A DNA stretch of 64,000 nucleotides from Aeromonas sobria (GTDB lineage: Bacteria > Pseudomonadota > Gammaproteobacteria > Enterobacterales > Aeromonadaceae), in the NCBI RefSeq assembly GCF_000820145.1, contig NZ_CDBW01000026.1:1-64000 (forward strand). The letters are read 5' to 3'. Both the position numbers and the translations under genes were made by a program. The notes beneath the pieces were generated by a model. The model searched no databases, was not told the DNA's origin, and saw only the letters and a list, made by a program, of their open reading frames with translations. The first letter of the stretch is position 1. Every line of letters begins with the position of its first letter. This document shows, piece by piece, positions 21,511 through 30,604 of the stretch.

Positions 21511-21766
21511 CCGCCTCCGGCAAGGTCAAGATGTCAGTACATCAACCCGGATAGTTCATCAGGGTTGCCTCCAGACTTGCAGTGACCTGCGAGTCCGGGG
21601 TCGTGGTGGCGATGATGATATTGAGTGCCTGCACCTAGCCGACTCCGGCAAGGCAAAGATATCAGTACATCAGTCCCAGATAGTTCATCAGGGTTGCCCC
21701 CAGGCTGGTGGTGACCAGTGAGCCGAGAGTCGTGACGGCAATGATATTGGCTGCCAATGCACTGTC
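21511..21766. repeat. Imperfect 128-bp tandem duplication of the AEC transporter 3' end
   Basis: Bases 21511-21638 repeat 21639-21766 with about 80 percent identity by eye. The second unit covers the last coding residues of the transporter; the first is a degenerate non-coding copy that repeats the stop-codon context GTACATCA and TAGTTCATCAGGGTTGC. Confidence 0.85.
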
Positions 21767-22612
21767 GCCTCCCATGGCACGGGTCATCACATAGCTGGCT
21801 GCGGCGGTCGGGGTGGCGCTGATCAGAAACAGGATGCCCAGCTCTAGATGACTGAAGCCGAGCAGGGCCGCCCCCATGGTGAAGGCGGCCGGGATCAGGC
21901 ACAGGCGCATCACCGCAGCCCAACCAGCCAGCGCTGCCCCACCGCGCAGGGCATCAAGGCTGAGGGAGGCACCGGTACAGAGCAGTGCCAGCGGCAGCGT
22001 CATGTTGGCGAAGTAGCTGCCGGTGGTGAGCAGCAGTTGCGGCATCTTGATGCCGAGCAGGGTAAATGGCAGCGCTGCCACAATGGCGATGATCAGCGGA
22101 TTCTTGATGATGCCGAGCAGGATGGGGCGGATACCGGTGGCGCCGCCTAGGCTGCGGGTGAGGGTGATCACCGCGAGAATGTTGTAGAGCACGGTCACCG
22201 CGCCTACATAGAAGGCTGCCGCCCCCAGCCCGTCATGGCCGTAGGCGTTTTGCACATAGGCGAGCCCGATGATGGCGCTGTTGCCGCGAAAGCTCCCCTG
22301 CACGAAGATGCCGCGCAGCCGCTGCGCCGTGATAAAACGCCCGGCCAACAATTCGAGCAGCAGGTAGCTGATGACGGTGGCGAGCAGGCCATAGCCGATA
22401 AACCAGAGGCTTGGCATGGTGGCGAAATTGGTACCGAGAATGCTCAAAAAGAGCAGGGCGGGCAGGGTGACCTGAAACACCAGCCGGGAGGCCGACTCGA
22501 TAAAAGGATCCGGCAGCAATCCCAGCCGCTTGAGCCAGATCCCGAGCAACAGCACCACGCAGATGGGGCCTGTGATGGAGAGGGAGAAGAGCAGACTGGC
22601 CAGCAGATCCAT
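21662..22612 (-). CDS. AEC family transporter (auxin efflux carrier-like)
   Basis: A 316-residue membrane protein with about ten hydrophobic segments. The start MDLLASLLFSLSITGPICVVLLLG and the central RLRGIFVQGSFRGNSAIIGLAYVQNAYG block identify the AEC/PF03547 family. The C-terminal helix contains TPTAAASYVMTRAMGGDSALAANII, also conserved. Bacterial members carry organic acids such as malate or malonate; the substrate here is unknown. A much longer open frame exists upstream, but it is antisense to treR and not credible. It is divergent from treR. Confidence 0.92.
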   Translation of the reverse strand: MDLLASLLFSLSITGPICVVLLLGIWLKRLGLLPDPFIESASRLVFQVTLPALLFLSILGTNFATMPSLWFIGYGLLATVISYLLLELLAGRFITAQRLRGIFVQGSFRGNSAIIGLAYVQNAYGHDGLGAAAFYVGAVTVLYNILAVITLTRSLGGATGIRPILLGIIKNPLIIAIVAALPFTLLGIKMPQLLLTTGSYFANMTLPLALLCTGASLSLDALRGGAALAGWAAVMRLCLIPAAFTMGAALLGFSHLELGILFLISATPTAAASYVMTRAMGGDSALAANIIAVTTLGSLVTTSLGATLMNYLGLMY

Positions 22613-22735
22613 GATAGCGTCCTGTGCTGTGCCCACACGCCCTGGTGGCGGGGCAAGAGTGCATTCTAACGCCATGGGCTTGTATTCGCAGGGGTTAATC
22701 ACAACAATGTGGGCATTTCCACCGCCTAGCCTCCT

Positions 22736-23695
22736 GTGAGCCAATTCATGGACAAGAAACTGACCATCCTCGATATCGCCCGACTGAGTGGCGTCGGCAA
22801 GTCGACCGTCTCCCGGGTGCTTAATCAGGATCCCAAGGTGAAGCAGGAGACCCGCGAGCGGGTGGAGCAGATCATCGCCGAACACGGCTTTGTGCCGAGC
22901 AAGTCGGCGCGGGCCATGCGCAGCCAGAGTCAGCAGGTGGTGGGGATCATCGTCTCGCGGCTCGATTCCAGCTCTGAGAATCAGGCGGTGCGCGGCATGC
23001 TGGAGACCCTCTACCAGCGCGGCTACGATGCGGTGCTGATGGAGAGCAAGTTCTCCCCTGCCAAGGTGCAGGAGCATCTGGCGGTGCTGGAGCGACGCGG
23101 GGTGGATGGCATCATCCTGTTCGCCTTCAATGACTTGGACTATGCCGCCATGGCCCCGCTGAAAGATAAGCTGGTGCTGGTCGCCCGTGAATATCCCGAT
23201 TTCTCCTCGGTCTGCTTCGATGACGCCGGTGCGGTGCGCACCATGCTGGCGCAGCTGGCCAGCCGTGGCGCCCGCGACATCGCCTATCTGGGGGTGGATG
23301 CCTCGGATCTCACCACCGGCCAGCGTCGCCTCGACGCCTATCTCGCTTACTGCGCAGAGCAGGGGTTGAGCCCGCGCAGCGCCCTCGGCGATCTCAGCCT
23401 GCAGAGTGGCTACCGGCTGGCTGCCGAGCTGCTTACTCCTGCCACCCAGGCGCTGGTTTGCGCCAGCGACACCCTCGCCATCGGCGCAGCAAAATACCTG
23501 CAAGAACAAGGGCGTAGTGAGGTGTTGGTGACCGGCCTTGGCAACAACCCCATGCTCAGCTTCCTCTTCCCCAACGCCCTTAGTCTCGATCTGGGCTACA
23601 AGGGGGCGGGGGAGCAGGCAGCGCGCCAGCTGCTCGGTCAGATTGAGCAGGAGCAGCCTCCGTTGGTGACCATAGCCCCCTGCCGAACCCTGTGA
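22736..23695 (+). CDS. treR: Trehalose operon repressor TreR (LacI family)
   Basis: The 315-319-residue LacI-type regulator has an N-terminal helix-turn-helix (LTILDIARLSGVGKSTVSRVLNQDPKVK) and a periplasmic-binding-protein-like effector domain; it should respond to trehalose 6-phosphate. GTG at 22736 and ATG at 22748 (MDKKLTIL) are possible starts. It is directly upstream of treB-treC, and two operator-like sites lie in the intergenic region, supporting the assignment. Confidence 0.93.
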   Translation: MSQFMDKKLTILDIARLSGVGKSTVSRVLNQDPKVKQETRERVEQIIAEHGFVPSKSARAMRSQSQQVVGIIVSRLDSSSENQAVRGMLETLYQRGYDAVLMESKFSPAKVQEHLAVLERRGVDGIILFAFNDLDYAAMAPLKDKLVLVAREYPDFSSVCFDDAGAVRTMLAQLASRGARDIAYLGVDASDLTTGQRRLDAYLAYCAEQGLSPRSALGDLSLQSGYRLAAELLTPATQALVCASDTLAIGAAKYLQEQGRSEVLVTGLGNNPMLSFLFPNALSLDLGYKGAGEQAARQLLGQIEQEQPPLVTIAPCRTL

Positions 23696-23750
23696 GCCCC
23701 ATCACTTCCGACTGAACAAAAAACGCGCTTTTTGTGACGCTGGCCACGAA

Positions 23751-23766
23751 ATGGGAACGTTCCCAT
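23751..23766. promoter_or_regulatory. TreR operator 1
   Basis: Perfect 16-bp palindrome ATGGGAACGTTCCCAT between treR and treB, matching the GGGAACGTTCCC core recognised by TreR. Confidence 0.85.
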
Positions 23767-23795
23767 CTCGATCTGGCCAGATTGTCGGCATGCTA

Positions 23796-23811
23796 AATGG
23801 GAACGATACCA
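23796..23811. promoter_or_regulatory. TreR operator 2 (imperfect)
   Basis: AATGGGAACGATACCA shares the left arm (TGGGAACG) of operator 1 and has a degenerate right arm. Centre-to-centre spacing to operator 1 is about 45 bp. Confidence 0.7.
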
Positions 23812-23887
23812 AAAACGCTCCGGCCGACAGACTGGCTCAAAAGGGCGATACAGACCACTATTCAATGGCGTCACAGAGGGAAGACCC

Positions 23888-25318
23888 ATGTCCAAGATCA
23901 ACGCACAACAGCTTGCCACCCTGATCGACAAGATCGGCGGCAAGGAGAACATCGCCACCGTCAGCCACTGCCTGACCCGGTTGCGCTTCGTCCTGAACGA
24001 TCCGGCCAAAGCCGACAGCAAGGCCATCGAAACCATCCCAGCAGTGAAGGGGAGCTTCACCCAGGGCGGTCAGTTCCAGGTGGTGATCGGCAACGAGGTA
24101 GAGCAGTGGTACAAGGCGCTGACCGAAGAGATCGGCGTCAGCGGCGGCAGCAAGGAGGCCGCCAAGCAGGCTGCCCGTCATAACATGAATCCGCTGGAGC
24201 GGGGCATCTCCCATCTGGCGGAGATCTTTGTCCCCTTGTTGCCCGCCATCATCACCGGCGGTCTGATCCTGGGCTTTCGCAACGTCATCGGCGACATCAA
24301 GATGTTCGACGACGGCACTCACACCCTCACCGAGATCAGCCAGTTCTGGGCTCAGGTACACGCCTTCCTCTGGCTGCTGGGCGAGGCGATCTTCCACTTC
24401 CTGCCGGTGGGTGTCTGCTGGTCTGCGGTAAAGAAGATGGGCGGCTCCGAGATCCTGGGTATCGTGCTGGGGGTGACGCTGGTGTCGCCACAGTTGATGA
24501 ACGCCTACGGCATTGGTCAGCAGACCCCCGAGGTGTGGGACTTCGGACTGTTCGTCATCCAGAAGGTGGGTTATCAGGCGCAGGTTATTCCGGCGCTGTT
24601 GGCGGGGGTATTCCTGGCCTGGGTGGAGACCAACCTCAAGCGGATCATTCCGGCCTACCTCTATCTGGTGATTGTGCCGTTTGTCTCGCTGCTGCTGGCG
24701 GTGATCGTGGCCCACGCCTTTATCGGCCCGTTCGGTCGCTGGATTGGTGAGGGCGTCGGCTTCGCTGCCAAGGCCGCCATGACCGGCTCATTTGCTCCTA
24801 TCGGTGCCGCCCTGTTCGGCTTCTTCTATGCGCCGCTGGTCATCACCGGTATCCACCACACCACCAACGCGGTGGATCTGCAACTGATGCAGAGCATGGG
24901 TGGCACGCCGATCTGGCCGATCATTGCGCTCTCCAACATCGCTCAGGCTTCTGCCGTGGTGGGCATCATCCTGATTAGCCGCAAGGAGAACGAACGGGAG
25001 ATCTCGGTGCCTGCCGCCATCTCGGCTTACTTGGGCGTGACCGAACCGGCCATGTACGGTATCAACCTCAAGTACAAGTTCCCCATGCTGTGCGCCATGG
25101 TGGGTTCCAGCCTCGCGGCCCTTATCTGCGGCTTCGCCGGGGTGATGGCCAACGGCATCGGAGTGGGCGGCCTGCCGGGCATCCTCTCCATCCAGCCGCA
25201 ATATTGGGCCATCTACTCAGTCGCCATGCTGGTTGCCATCGTGGTGCCGGTGGTACTGACCCTGTTGGTCTACAAGCGCCAGCAAGCCGCTGGCAAGTTG
25301 GCCCAAGCCAGCGCCTGA
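23888..25318 (+). CDS. treB: PTS trehalose-specific EIIBC component
   Basis: The transporter (476 residues) takes up trehalose and delivers trehalose 6-phosphate inside. The EIIB domain (residues 1-90) carries the phosphorylated Cys28 in SHCLTRLRFVL. The EIIC membrane domain follows, with the ALFGFFYAPLVITGIHHTTNAVDLQLM block and EPAMYGINLKYKFPML typical of sucrose/trehalose EIIC proteins. No EIIA domain is attached, so it should depend on the glucose EIIA (Crr). It is first gene of the treB-treC transcript. Confidence 0.96.
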   Translation: MSKINAQQLATLIDKIGGKENIATVSHCLTRLRFVLNDPAKADSKAIETIPAVKGSFTQGGQFQVVIGNEVEQWYKALTEEIGVSGGSKEAAKQAARHNMNPLERGISHLAEIFVPLLPAIITGGLILGFRNVIGDIKMFDDGTHTLTEISQFWAQVHAFLWLLGEAIFHFLPVGVCWSAVKKMGGSEILGIVLGVTLVSPQLMNAYGIGQQTPEVWDFGLFVIQKVGYQAQVIPALLAGVFLAWVETNLKRIIPAYLYLVIVPFVSLLLAVIVAHAFIGPFGRWIGEGVGFAAKAAMTGSFAPIGAALFGFFYAPLVITGIHHTTNAVDLQLMQSMGGTPIWPIIALSNIAQASAVVGIILISRKENEREISVPAAISAYLGVTEPAMYGINLKYKFPMLCAMVGSSLAALICGFAGVMANGIGVGGLPGILSIQPQYWAIYSVAMLVAIVVPVVLTLLVYKRQQAAGKLAQASA

Positions 25319-25384
25319 ACATAGTTATCAGGGCGACCGATGGGTCGCCCTCTCCATTTTCTATTCGAGACAAGAGAAAGACCC

Positions 25385-27046
25385 ATGAGCCAAACACCCT
25401 GGTGGCAGAGTGCCGTGATTTACCAGATCTACCCCAAGAGCTTTCAGGATTCCGCTGCCCGTGGCACCGGTGATCTCAAGGGGATCATGGCCCGCCTCGA
25501 CTATCTCAAGACCCTGGGCGTTGACGCCCTCTGGCTGACCCCGGTCTACGTTTCCCCGCAGGTGGACAACGGTTACGACATTGCCGACTACTACGCCATC
25601 GACCCCGCCTACGGCACCATGGAAGACTTCGAGGCGCTGCTGGCTGCCGCTCACGCGCGGGACATCCGTATCGTGATGGATATCGTGGTCAACCACACCT
25701 CCACCGAGCACGCCTGGTTCAAGTCGGCGCTGGGGGATAAAAACAGCCCCTATCGCGACTACTACATCTGGCAGGATCCGGTGGCGGGCGGTGTGCCCAA
25801 CAACTGGCAATCCAAGTTTGGCGGCAGCGCCTGGGCGCTGGATGAGATTACCGGTCAGTACTACCTGCACCTGTTTGCCCGCGAGCAGGCGGACCTCAAC
25901 TGGGAGAACCCGGCGGTGCGCGCCGAGGTGAAAAACATCATCCACTTCTGGGCGAAAAAGGGGGTAGACGGTTTCCGCCTCGACGTCATCAACCTTATCT
26001 CCAAGGATCAGGCATTCCCCAACGACGAGATTGGCGATGGCCGCCGCTTCTACACCGACGGGCCGCGCATCCACGAATTTTTGCAGGATGTGAGCCGCGA
26101 TGTGTTCGCGCCGGTGGGGGCCATGACGGTGGGGGAGATGTCATCGACCAGTCTGGAACATTGCCAGCGCTACGGTGCACTGGATGGCTCCGAGCTCTCT
26201 ATGGTGTTCAACTTCCACCATCTGAAGGTGGATTACCCCAACGGTGACAAGTGGACCAAGGCACCGTTCGATTTCCTCGAACTCAAGCGCATCTTCAACC
26301 ACTGGCAGAGCGGCATGCACGGCAAGGGGTGGTCGGCGCTGTTCTGGTGCAACCACGATCAGCCGCGCATCGTCTCCCGCTTCGGCGACGAGGGCGAGCA
26401 TCGGGTGGTAGCCGCCAAGATGTTGGCCAGTACCCTGCACGGCCTGCAGGGCACCCCCTACATCTATCAGGGGGAGGAGATCGGCATGACCAACCCCGGC
26501 TATCAGAGCATCAATGACTATCAGGATGTAGAGAGCCGCAACATCTTCGCCATCAAGCAGGCGGAAGGGATGAACGAGGCCGAGATCCTGGCGATTCTGG
26601 GGGCCAAGTCCCGCGATAACTCCCGTACTCCGATGCAGTGGAGCGCCGCGCCTAACGCCGGTTTTACGGCAGGCACTCCGTGGCTCACGCCTGCGGCCAA
26701 CTACCCCGAGATCAATGCCGAGGCGGCGCTGGCCGACCAGAACTCGGTGTTCTGGCACTATCGGGATTTGATTCGCCTGCGTAAGGATTACCCCATCTTC
26801 ACGCAAGGGGATTATCAGGAGCTGCTGGCGGGGCATGAGAAAGTCTGGGCCTATACCCGCAGTGCCAACGGCCAGACCCTGCTGGTGGTGAGCAACTTCT
26901 ACGGCGAGCCGGTTGAATTTACCTTGCCTGCCGAGCTGCAAGCTGCTGCAGGTCGGCTGCTGCTGGGTAACTACCCCGATAGCCCGGTCCCACCGCAATC
27001 GGGTATGCTGCGCCCTTATGAATCCCTGATCTGGCTGATGGAGTAG
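25385..27046 (+). CDS. treC: Alpha,alpha-phosphotrehalase (trehalose-6-phosphate hydrolase)
   Basis: The GH13 enzyme (553 residues) splits trehalose 6-phosphate into glucose and glucose 6-phosphate. Catalytic regions are DGFRLDVINLI (nucleophile Asp), GEMSST (acid/base Glu) and FWCNHDQPR (transition-state Asp), with MDIVVNHTSTEHAWF as GH13 region I. The start MSQTPWWQSAVIYQIYPKSF is preceded by AAAGAC. It follows treB after a 66-bp gap with no terminator. Confidence 0.96.
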   Translation: MSQTPWWQSAVIYQIYPKSFQDSAARGTGDLKGIMARLDYLKTLGVDALWLTPVYVSPQVDNGYDIADYYAIDPAYGTMEDFEALLAAAHARDIRIVMDIVVNHTSTEHAWFKSALGDKNSPYRDYYIWQDPVAGGVPNNWQSKFGGSAWALDEITGQYYLHLFAREQADLNWENPAVRAEVKNIIHFWAKKGVDGFRLDVINLISKDQAFPNDEIGDGRRFYTDGPRIHEFLQDVSRDVFAPVGAMTVGEMSSTSLEHCQRYGALDGSELSMVFNFHHLKVDYPNGDKWTKAPFDFLELKRIFNHWQSGMHGKGWSALFWCNHDQPRIVSRFGDEGEHRVVAAKMLASTLHGLQGTPYIYQGEEIGMTNPGYQSINDYQDVESRNIFAIKQAEGMNEAEILAILGAKSRDNSRTPMQWSAAPNAGFTAGTPWLTPAANYPEINAEAALADQNSVFWHYRDLIRLRKDYPIFTQGDYQELLAGHEKVWAYTRSANGQTLLVVSNFYGEPVEFTLPAELQAAAGRLLLGNYPDSPVPPQSGMLRPYESLIWLME

Positions 27047-27049
27047 TGG

Positions 27050-27661
27050 ATGAGCGAGGTGATTACGAAGGCGGCGGCTGTGGTGCGTGGCCCCGAGTGG
27101 CAGAAGATGGTGGCGGGGGAGCCTTATGATGCGGGGGATCCCGCGCTGGTTGCTGCACGCGAGCAGTGTCGTGCATTGCTGGGTGAACTGAACCGGGAGT
27201 CGACCAATTCCCCTGGGTGGGATGAGCGTCTCACGCGTTTGCTCGGTAGCCGTGCTGAAAGCTGCTTTATTACCCCGCCATTTTTTTGCGACTACGGCAC
27301 CAATATCCATGTGGGGAAGAATTTTTACGCCAACTTTAACTGCACCATCCTCGACGTGTGCGAGGTGCATATCGGTGACAACGTGCTGCTGGCGCCCGGG
27401 GTGCAGATCTACACTGCGGCTCACCCCGTTGCCGTCGCACCGCGCATCAAGGGGGTGGAGTTTGGCAAGCCGGTGCGGATCGGTCACAACGTCTGGATCG
27501 GCGGCAGCACGGTGATTTGTCCCGGCGTCACTATCGGTGACAACAGCGTGATTGGCGCAGGCTCGGTGGTGACCAAAGACGTGCCCGCCAATGTGGTGGC
27601 GGTAGGTAATCCCTGCAAGGTATTGCGGCCCATGACAGCAGAGGAGTTGATGGAGGGGTAA
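27050..27661 (+). CDS. Sugar O-acetyltransferase (maltose acetyltransferase-like)
   Basis: A 203-residue trimeric left-handed beta-helix acetyltransferase. The N-terminal Mac domain (EWQKMVAGEPYDAGDPALVAARE) and hexapeptide repeats (IGDNVLLAPGVQIYTAAHP, IGHNVWIGGSTVICPGVTIGDNSVIGAGSVVTKDVP) are clear; His in YTAAHP is the catalytic residue of the family. It starts 3 bp after the treC stop, so it is co-transcribed with the trehalose operon and may acetylate excess intracellular sugar. The family is broadly named Maa/LacA; the exact substrate is unknown. Confidence 0.92.
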   Translation: MSEVITKAAAVVRGPEWQKMVAGEPYDAGDPALVAAREQCRALLGELNRESTNSPGWDERLTRLLGSRAESCFITPPFFCDYGTNIHVGKNFYANFNCTILDVCEVHIGDNVLLAPGVQIYTAAHPVAVAPRIKGVEFGKPVRIGHNVWIGGSTVICPGVTIGDNSVIGAGSVVTKDVPANVVAVGNPCKVLRPMTAEELMEG

Positions 27662-27720
27662 GCTACGGGGGGTTTAACCGAGATAATGGATGAAGTGGGT
27701 AAGTCACCCCCTCAAACGAA

Positions 27721-27751
27721 AAATGCCCCACCGGAAGGTGGGGCATTTTTA
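27721..27751. terminator. Bidirectional terminator, tre operon / purine permease
   Basis: AAATGCCCCACC-GGAA-GGTGGGGCATTTTT between convergent genes. Confidence 0.92.
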
Positions 27752-27794
27752 TAACAGCAACTAACGTGCTGGCGCGTGTTGATAGCCGCGAGTG

Positions 27795-29153
27795 TTAGAT
27801 GGCCCAGCCACCGGCATAGAAGACCACCAGTGCCACGGCGATGATGACGGTACCGACGTTGAGTTTCTTCCACTCGGCGGCAAACAGACGACCAACGACC
27901 AGCGCCACGAAGCCCAGCATGATACCGGTGACGATGTTGCAGGTGAGCACGATGAAGACGGCGCACAGCATACCGGCCAGCGCATCGACCGAGTCACTGA
28001 AGTCCAGCTTGGTGACGTTGCCCAGCATCAGCAGGCCGACGTACATCAGGGCTGGTGCGGTGGCGTAGGCCGGTACCAGATAGCTCAGTGGCGACAGGAA
28101 AATCATCATCAGGAACAGCACGCCGACCAGCGCCGCGGTCAGACCGGTCTTGCCACCGGCGGCAGTGCCTGCGGCAGATTCGATGTAGACGGCCGCTGGA
28201 GCACCACCCACCACGCCAGCGACCATGCTGCTAACAGAGTCGGCTGTCAGGGCCTTGCCGCCGCTGATGATGTGGCCACGTTCATTGATGAGGCCCGCCT
28301 GACCGGCCACAGCACGGATGGTACCGGTAGCGTCAAATACGGCAGTCATCACCAGCGCCAGCACGGTGGGGATCACCACCGGATTGAGGGCGCCCAGCAG
28401 ATCCATGCTGCCCACCAGCGAACCGTTGGTACCGGTCAGGCTCGGCATGGCGAAGAAGCCCTGCCAGGTCACTTGCGGATCAAAGATGAGACCGAGGATG
28501 GAGATGGCGATGATCACCATCAGGATACCGCCCGGCACCTTGCGACGTTCCAGACCGAAGATGGCGGCCAGACCCAGCACCGTCATGATGACCGGGAAGG
28601 AGGTCACTTCACCCAGTTGAACCGGCAGACCGGCCCCTTCGTTCTTGATCACCATGCCGACGCCGTTGGTGGCGATCAGCAGCAGGAACAGACCGATACC
28701 TATGCCGGTGCCGTGGGCAATGCCGGAGGGGAGGTTATCGAGGATCCACTGGCGCACGCCAGTGATGCTGATCAGGGTGAACAGCACACCCATCAGGAAG
28801 ATGGCGCCGAGGGCGACAGGAATACTCAGTCCCTGACCGAGTACCAGACTGAACGCGGTAAAGGCGGTGAGGGAGATGGCACAACCGATAGCCATCGGCA
28901 GCTTGGCCCACAGCCCCATCAGCAGGGAGCCGAAGGCGGCGATCAAACAGGTGGCCACAAAGACCGGGCCCTGCTCAAAACCGGCGGCACCCAGCATATT
29001 CGGCACAACTATGATGCTGTAGACCATGGCCAGGAAGGTGGTCAAACCGGCCAACAGTTCCTGGCGCACACTACTACCGCGCGCAGAAATGGAAAAATAA
29101 GAATCCAAAAAGCCACCGGTGGTGCCGTTGGCGGCCATATCTTGCTTTGCCAT
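27795..29153 (-). CDS. NCS2 family purine permease (adenine/hypoxanthine-guanine type)
   Basis: The 452-residue membrane transporter belongs to the AzgA-like NCS2 group, which imports adenine, guanine or hypoxanthine with protons. Signatures are the N-terminal [27 protein letters not shown], the [20 protein letters not shown] region, and [31 protein letters not shown]. It is monocistronic with a convergent terminator, and a PurR-like box lies upstream. Exact purine preference cannot be read from the sequence. Confidence 0.93.
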   Translation of the reverse strand: MAKQDMAANGTTGGFLDSYFSISARGSSVRQELLAGLTTFLAMVYSIIVVPNMLGAAGFEQGPVFVATCLIAAFGSLLMGLWAKLPMAIGCAISLTAFTAFSLVLGQGLSIPVALGAIFLMGVLFTLISITGVRQWILDNLPSGIAHGTGIGIGLFLLLIATNGVGMVIKNEGAGLPVQLGEVTSFPVIMTVLGLAAIFGLERRKVPGGILMVIIAISILGLIFDPQVTWQGFFAMPSLTGTNGSLVGSMDLLGALNPVVIPTVLALVMTAVFDATGTIRAVAGQAGLINERGHIISGGKALTADSVSSMVAGVVGGAPAAVYIESAAGTAAGGKTGLTAALVGVLFLMMIFLSPLSYLVPAYATAPALMYVGLLMLGNVTKLDFSDSVDALAGMLCAVFIVLTCNIVTGIMLGFVALVVGRLFAAEWKKLNVGTVIIAVALVVFYAGGWAI

Positions 29154-29173
29154 AACTTATCCTAAAAGTGTGA

Positions 29174-29189
29174 AGGAAATCGTTTGCTT
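29174..29189. promoter_or_regulatory. Candidate PurR box upstream of the purine permease
   Basis: On the minus strand AAGCAAACGATTTCCT, close to the ACGCAAACGTTTTCGT consensus, 20 bp before the start codon. Purine permease genes are known PurR targets in enterobacteria. Confidence 0.6.
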
Positions 29190-29360
29190 TTGTGGCGCGC
29201 AAAATAGCAAGAATTCGCGGAAAATGCAGTGGGTAACCTGACTTTTTCATCAATATTTTGCATAAAGGGCCCATTCGGAGTTCAAGTGCAGACTCAAAAG
29301 GGAGGAAAGTCAGTGTGAAGTGTTTCTGAGGAGGGGAATAGGTGAGAAAAATGGAACAAC

Positions 29361-29387
29361 AAAAAACCCGCCTGAAGCGGGTTTTTT
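29361..29387 (-). terminator. Terminator of the cold-shock gene
   Basis: AAAAAACCCGC-CTGAA-GCGGGTTTTTT, 61 bp downstream of the csp stop on the minus strand. Confidence 0.92.
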
Positions 29388-29447
29388 AAATTCTTGCTGA
29401 GCGATTAGCGAATGGCATTAGCCACAAGCAATATGCTCAAGCTTGAA

Positions 29448-29660
29448 TTACAGACCAACTACGTTGGCTGCAGCCGGGCCTTTCTGGCCTTGCTCGATGG
29501 TGAACTCAACGCGCTGACCTTCGTCCAGGGTTTTGAAGCTGGTGGACTGGATAGCGGAGAAGTGTACGAACACGTCTTTGCTGCCGTCAGCCGGGGAGAT
29601 GAAGCCAAAACCTTTTTCAGCGTTGAAGAACTTAACGGTACCAGTCATTTTGTTAGACAT
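29448..29660 (-). CDS. Cold-shock protein (CspA family)
   Basis: The 70-residue single-domain nucleic-acid chaperone carries RNP1 (KGFGFI) and RNP2 (VFVHF) motifs in [31 protein letters not shown]. Start at 29660 (MSNKMTG) preceded by AAGGAA; a longer frame to 29726 is not family-like. The about 170 AT-rich bases upstream look like the long 5' leader usual for csp mRNAs. Confidence 0.95.
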   Translation of the reverse strand: MSNKMTGTVKFFNAEKGFGFISPADGSKDVFVHFSAIQSTSFKTLDEGQRVEFTIEQGQKGPAAANVVGL

Positions 29661-30120
29661 AATAATTTCCTTAAATAGTATTTGAAATGCTACAAAATGT
29701 AGCAATCGGTGATTTTTCGTCAGCAATACGTATGGGGAGCACTAAAGAAGGAGAATTATTTTGTAAGAATTATCCTAGGATAACGCTTACACTAATCACT
29801 GCTTTACTAAAATGACTGCCTAACATAATCAGGTCTGAACTGCCGAACCATCGAGAGAGATTAAAACACGCTCTCATTGTTAAAGCAAACCTTATCTCTA
29901 TATTAATTTTTTGTAACGAACGTGAGGTTGGTTGTTTTTTGGTAAAAGCTATTTATTTCAAGTGTATAGAATGTCCCATTTTAACGGGAACCGCTTCTAA
30001 GGAAGCTCGCTTGCGCTTTTTTGTATCACTAATGTAGCCAGGTTTGGCAGTAAAGATGACGCTCATGATCAGATTGAAATGCTTCACGCTTGTGGGCAGT
30101 GCGCGCTCGGGGCTATAAAT
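29661..30120. other. csp leader/promoter region; no other gene seen
   Basis: AT-rich non-coding sequence of about 460 bp. It includes the likely csp 5' UTR and a perfect 14-bp palindrome TTATCCTAGGATAA at 29770-29783 of unknown role. No supported open frame. Confidence 0.5.
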
Positions 30121-30160
30121 GAAAATGCCCGCTCAGCACCAAGTGCGAGCGGGCATTTTC
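30121..30160 (-). terminator. Terminator of the basic coiled-coil protein gene
   Basis: GAAAATGCCCGCTC / GAGCGGGCATTTTC arms around a 12-base loop, 13 bp past the stop. Confidence 0.85.
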
Positions 30161-30173
30161 ACTAAGCAGGGAA

Positions 30174-30458
30174 TTAGCGTTTGCTGCGAAACTTGTTGCT
30201 GACTGAATCTATCCAGCTAAAGGTTTCTGGCAGTACCTGATTCTTGGCGCGCTCTTTTGCTTTCTCGCGAGCAAGCTTGGAGGCCGCTTTGGCTGCTTCG
30301 GCGCGATCTGCCACAATTTTCAGGCGACCCTCTTCACGGATTTTGTTCCGCTCTCCGTTGGTCAGCTGGTGGTCTGCATTGGCTTGCGCTTTCTGCAATA
30401 ACAAGGCTATTTCAGCTTTTTCAGCCTCGGTCAGATCTTTCATTTCCAGCTTTTTCAC
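30174..30458 (-). CDS. Small charged helical protein of unknown function
   Basis: About 94 residues, GTG start supported by AGGAG six bases upstream (VKKLEMKDLTEAEKAEIAL). The protein is strongly charged and predicted helical: NADHQLTNGERNKIREEGRLK, then an Ala/Lys-rich AKAASKLAREKAKERAK stretch and a C-terminal FSWIDSVSNKFRSKR. No enzymatic motif or membrane segment is seen. The core-like base composition suggests a conserved genus-level protein. I do not recognise the family. Confidence 0.7.
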   Translation of the reverse strand: MKKLEMKDLTEAEKAEIALLLQKAQANADHQLTNGERNKIREEGRLKIVADRAEAAKAASKLAREKAKERAKNQVLPETFSWIDSVSNKFRSKR

Positions 30459-30604
30459 AGCGCGCTCCTGCGGCAGGGGGGTTAGATACCCTAACACAGT
30501 TGTGCCGATCACTTCTTATGCAATCGGCATTCCAGCAGCAAAAACACCAGTTAGAGCCAGGTTCCCGAGATTTCGCGGCAACTTTAGCGCTTGTTTACCG
30601 CATG

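Noticed and set aside
21662..23509. 615-residue protein including the AEC transporter
   Set aside because: The upstream 300 codons are antisense to treR; the transporter starts at MDLLAS (22612).
29154..29360. Purine riboswitch upstream of the purine permease
   Set aside because: No conserved P1/P2/P3 stems or loop sequences seen; a PurR-type box explains regulation better.
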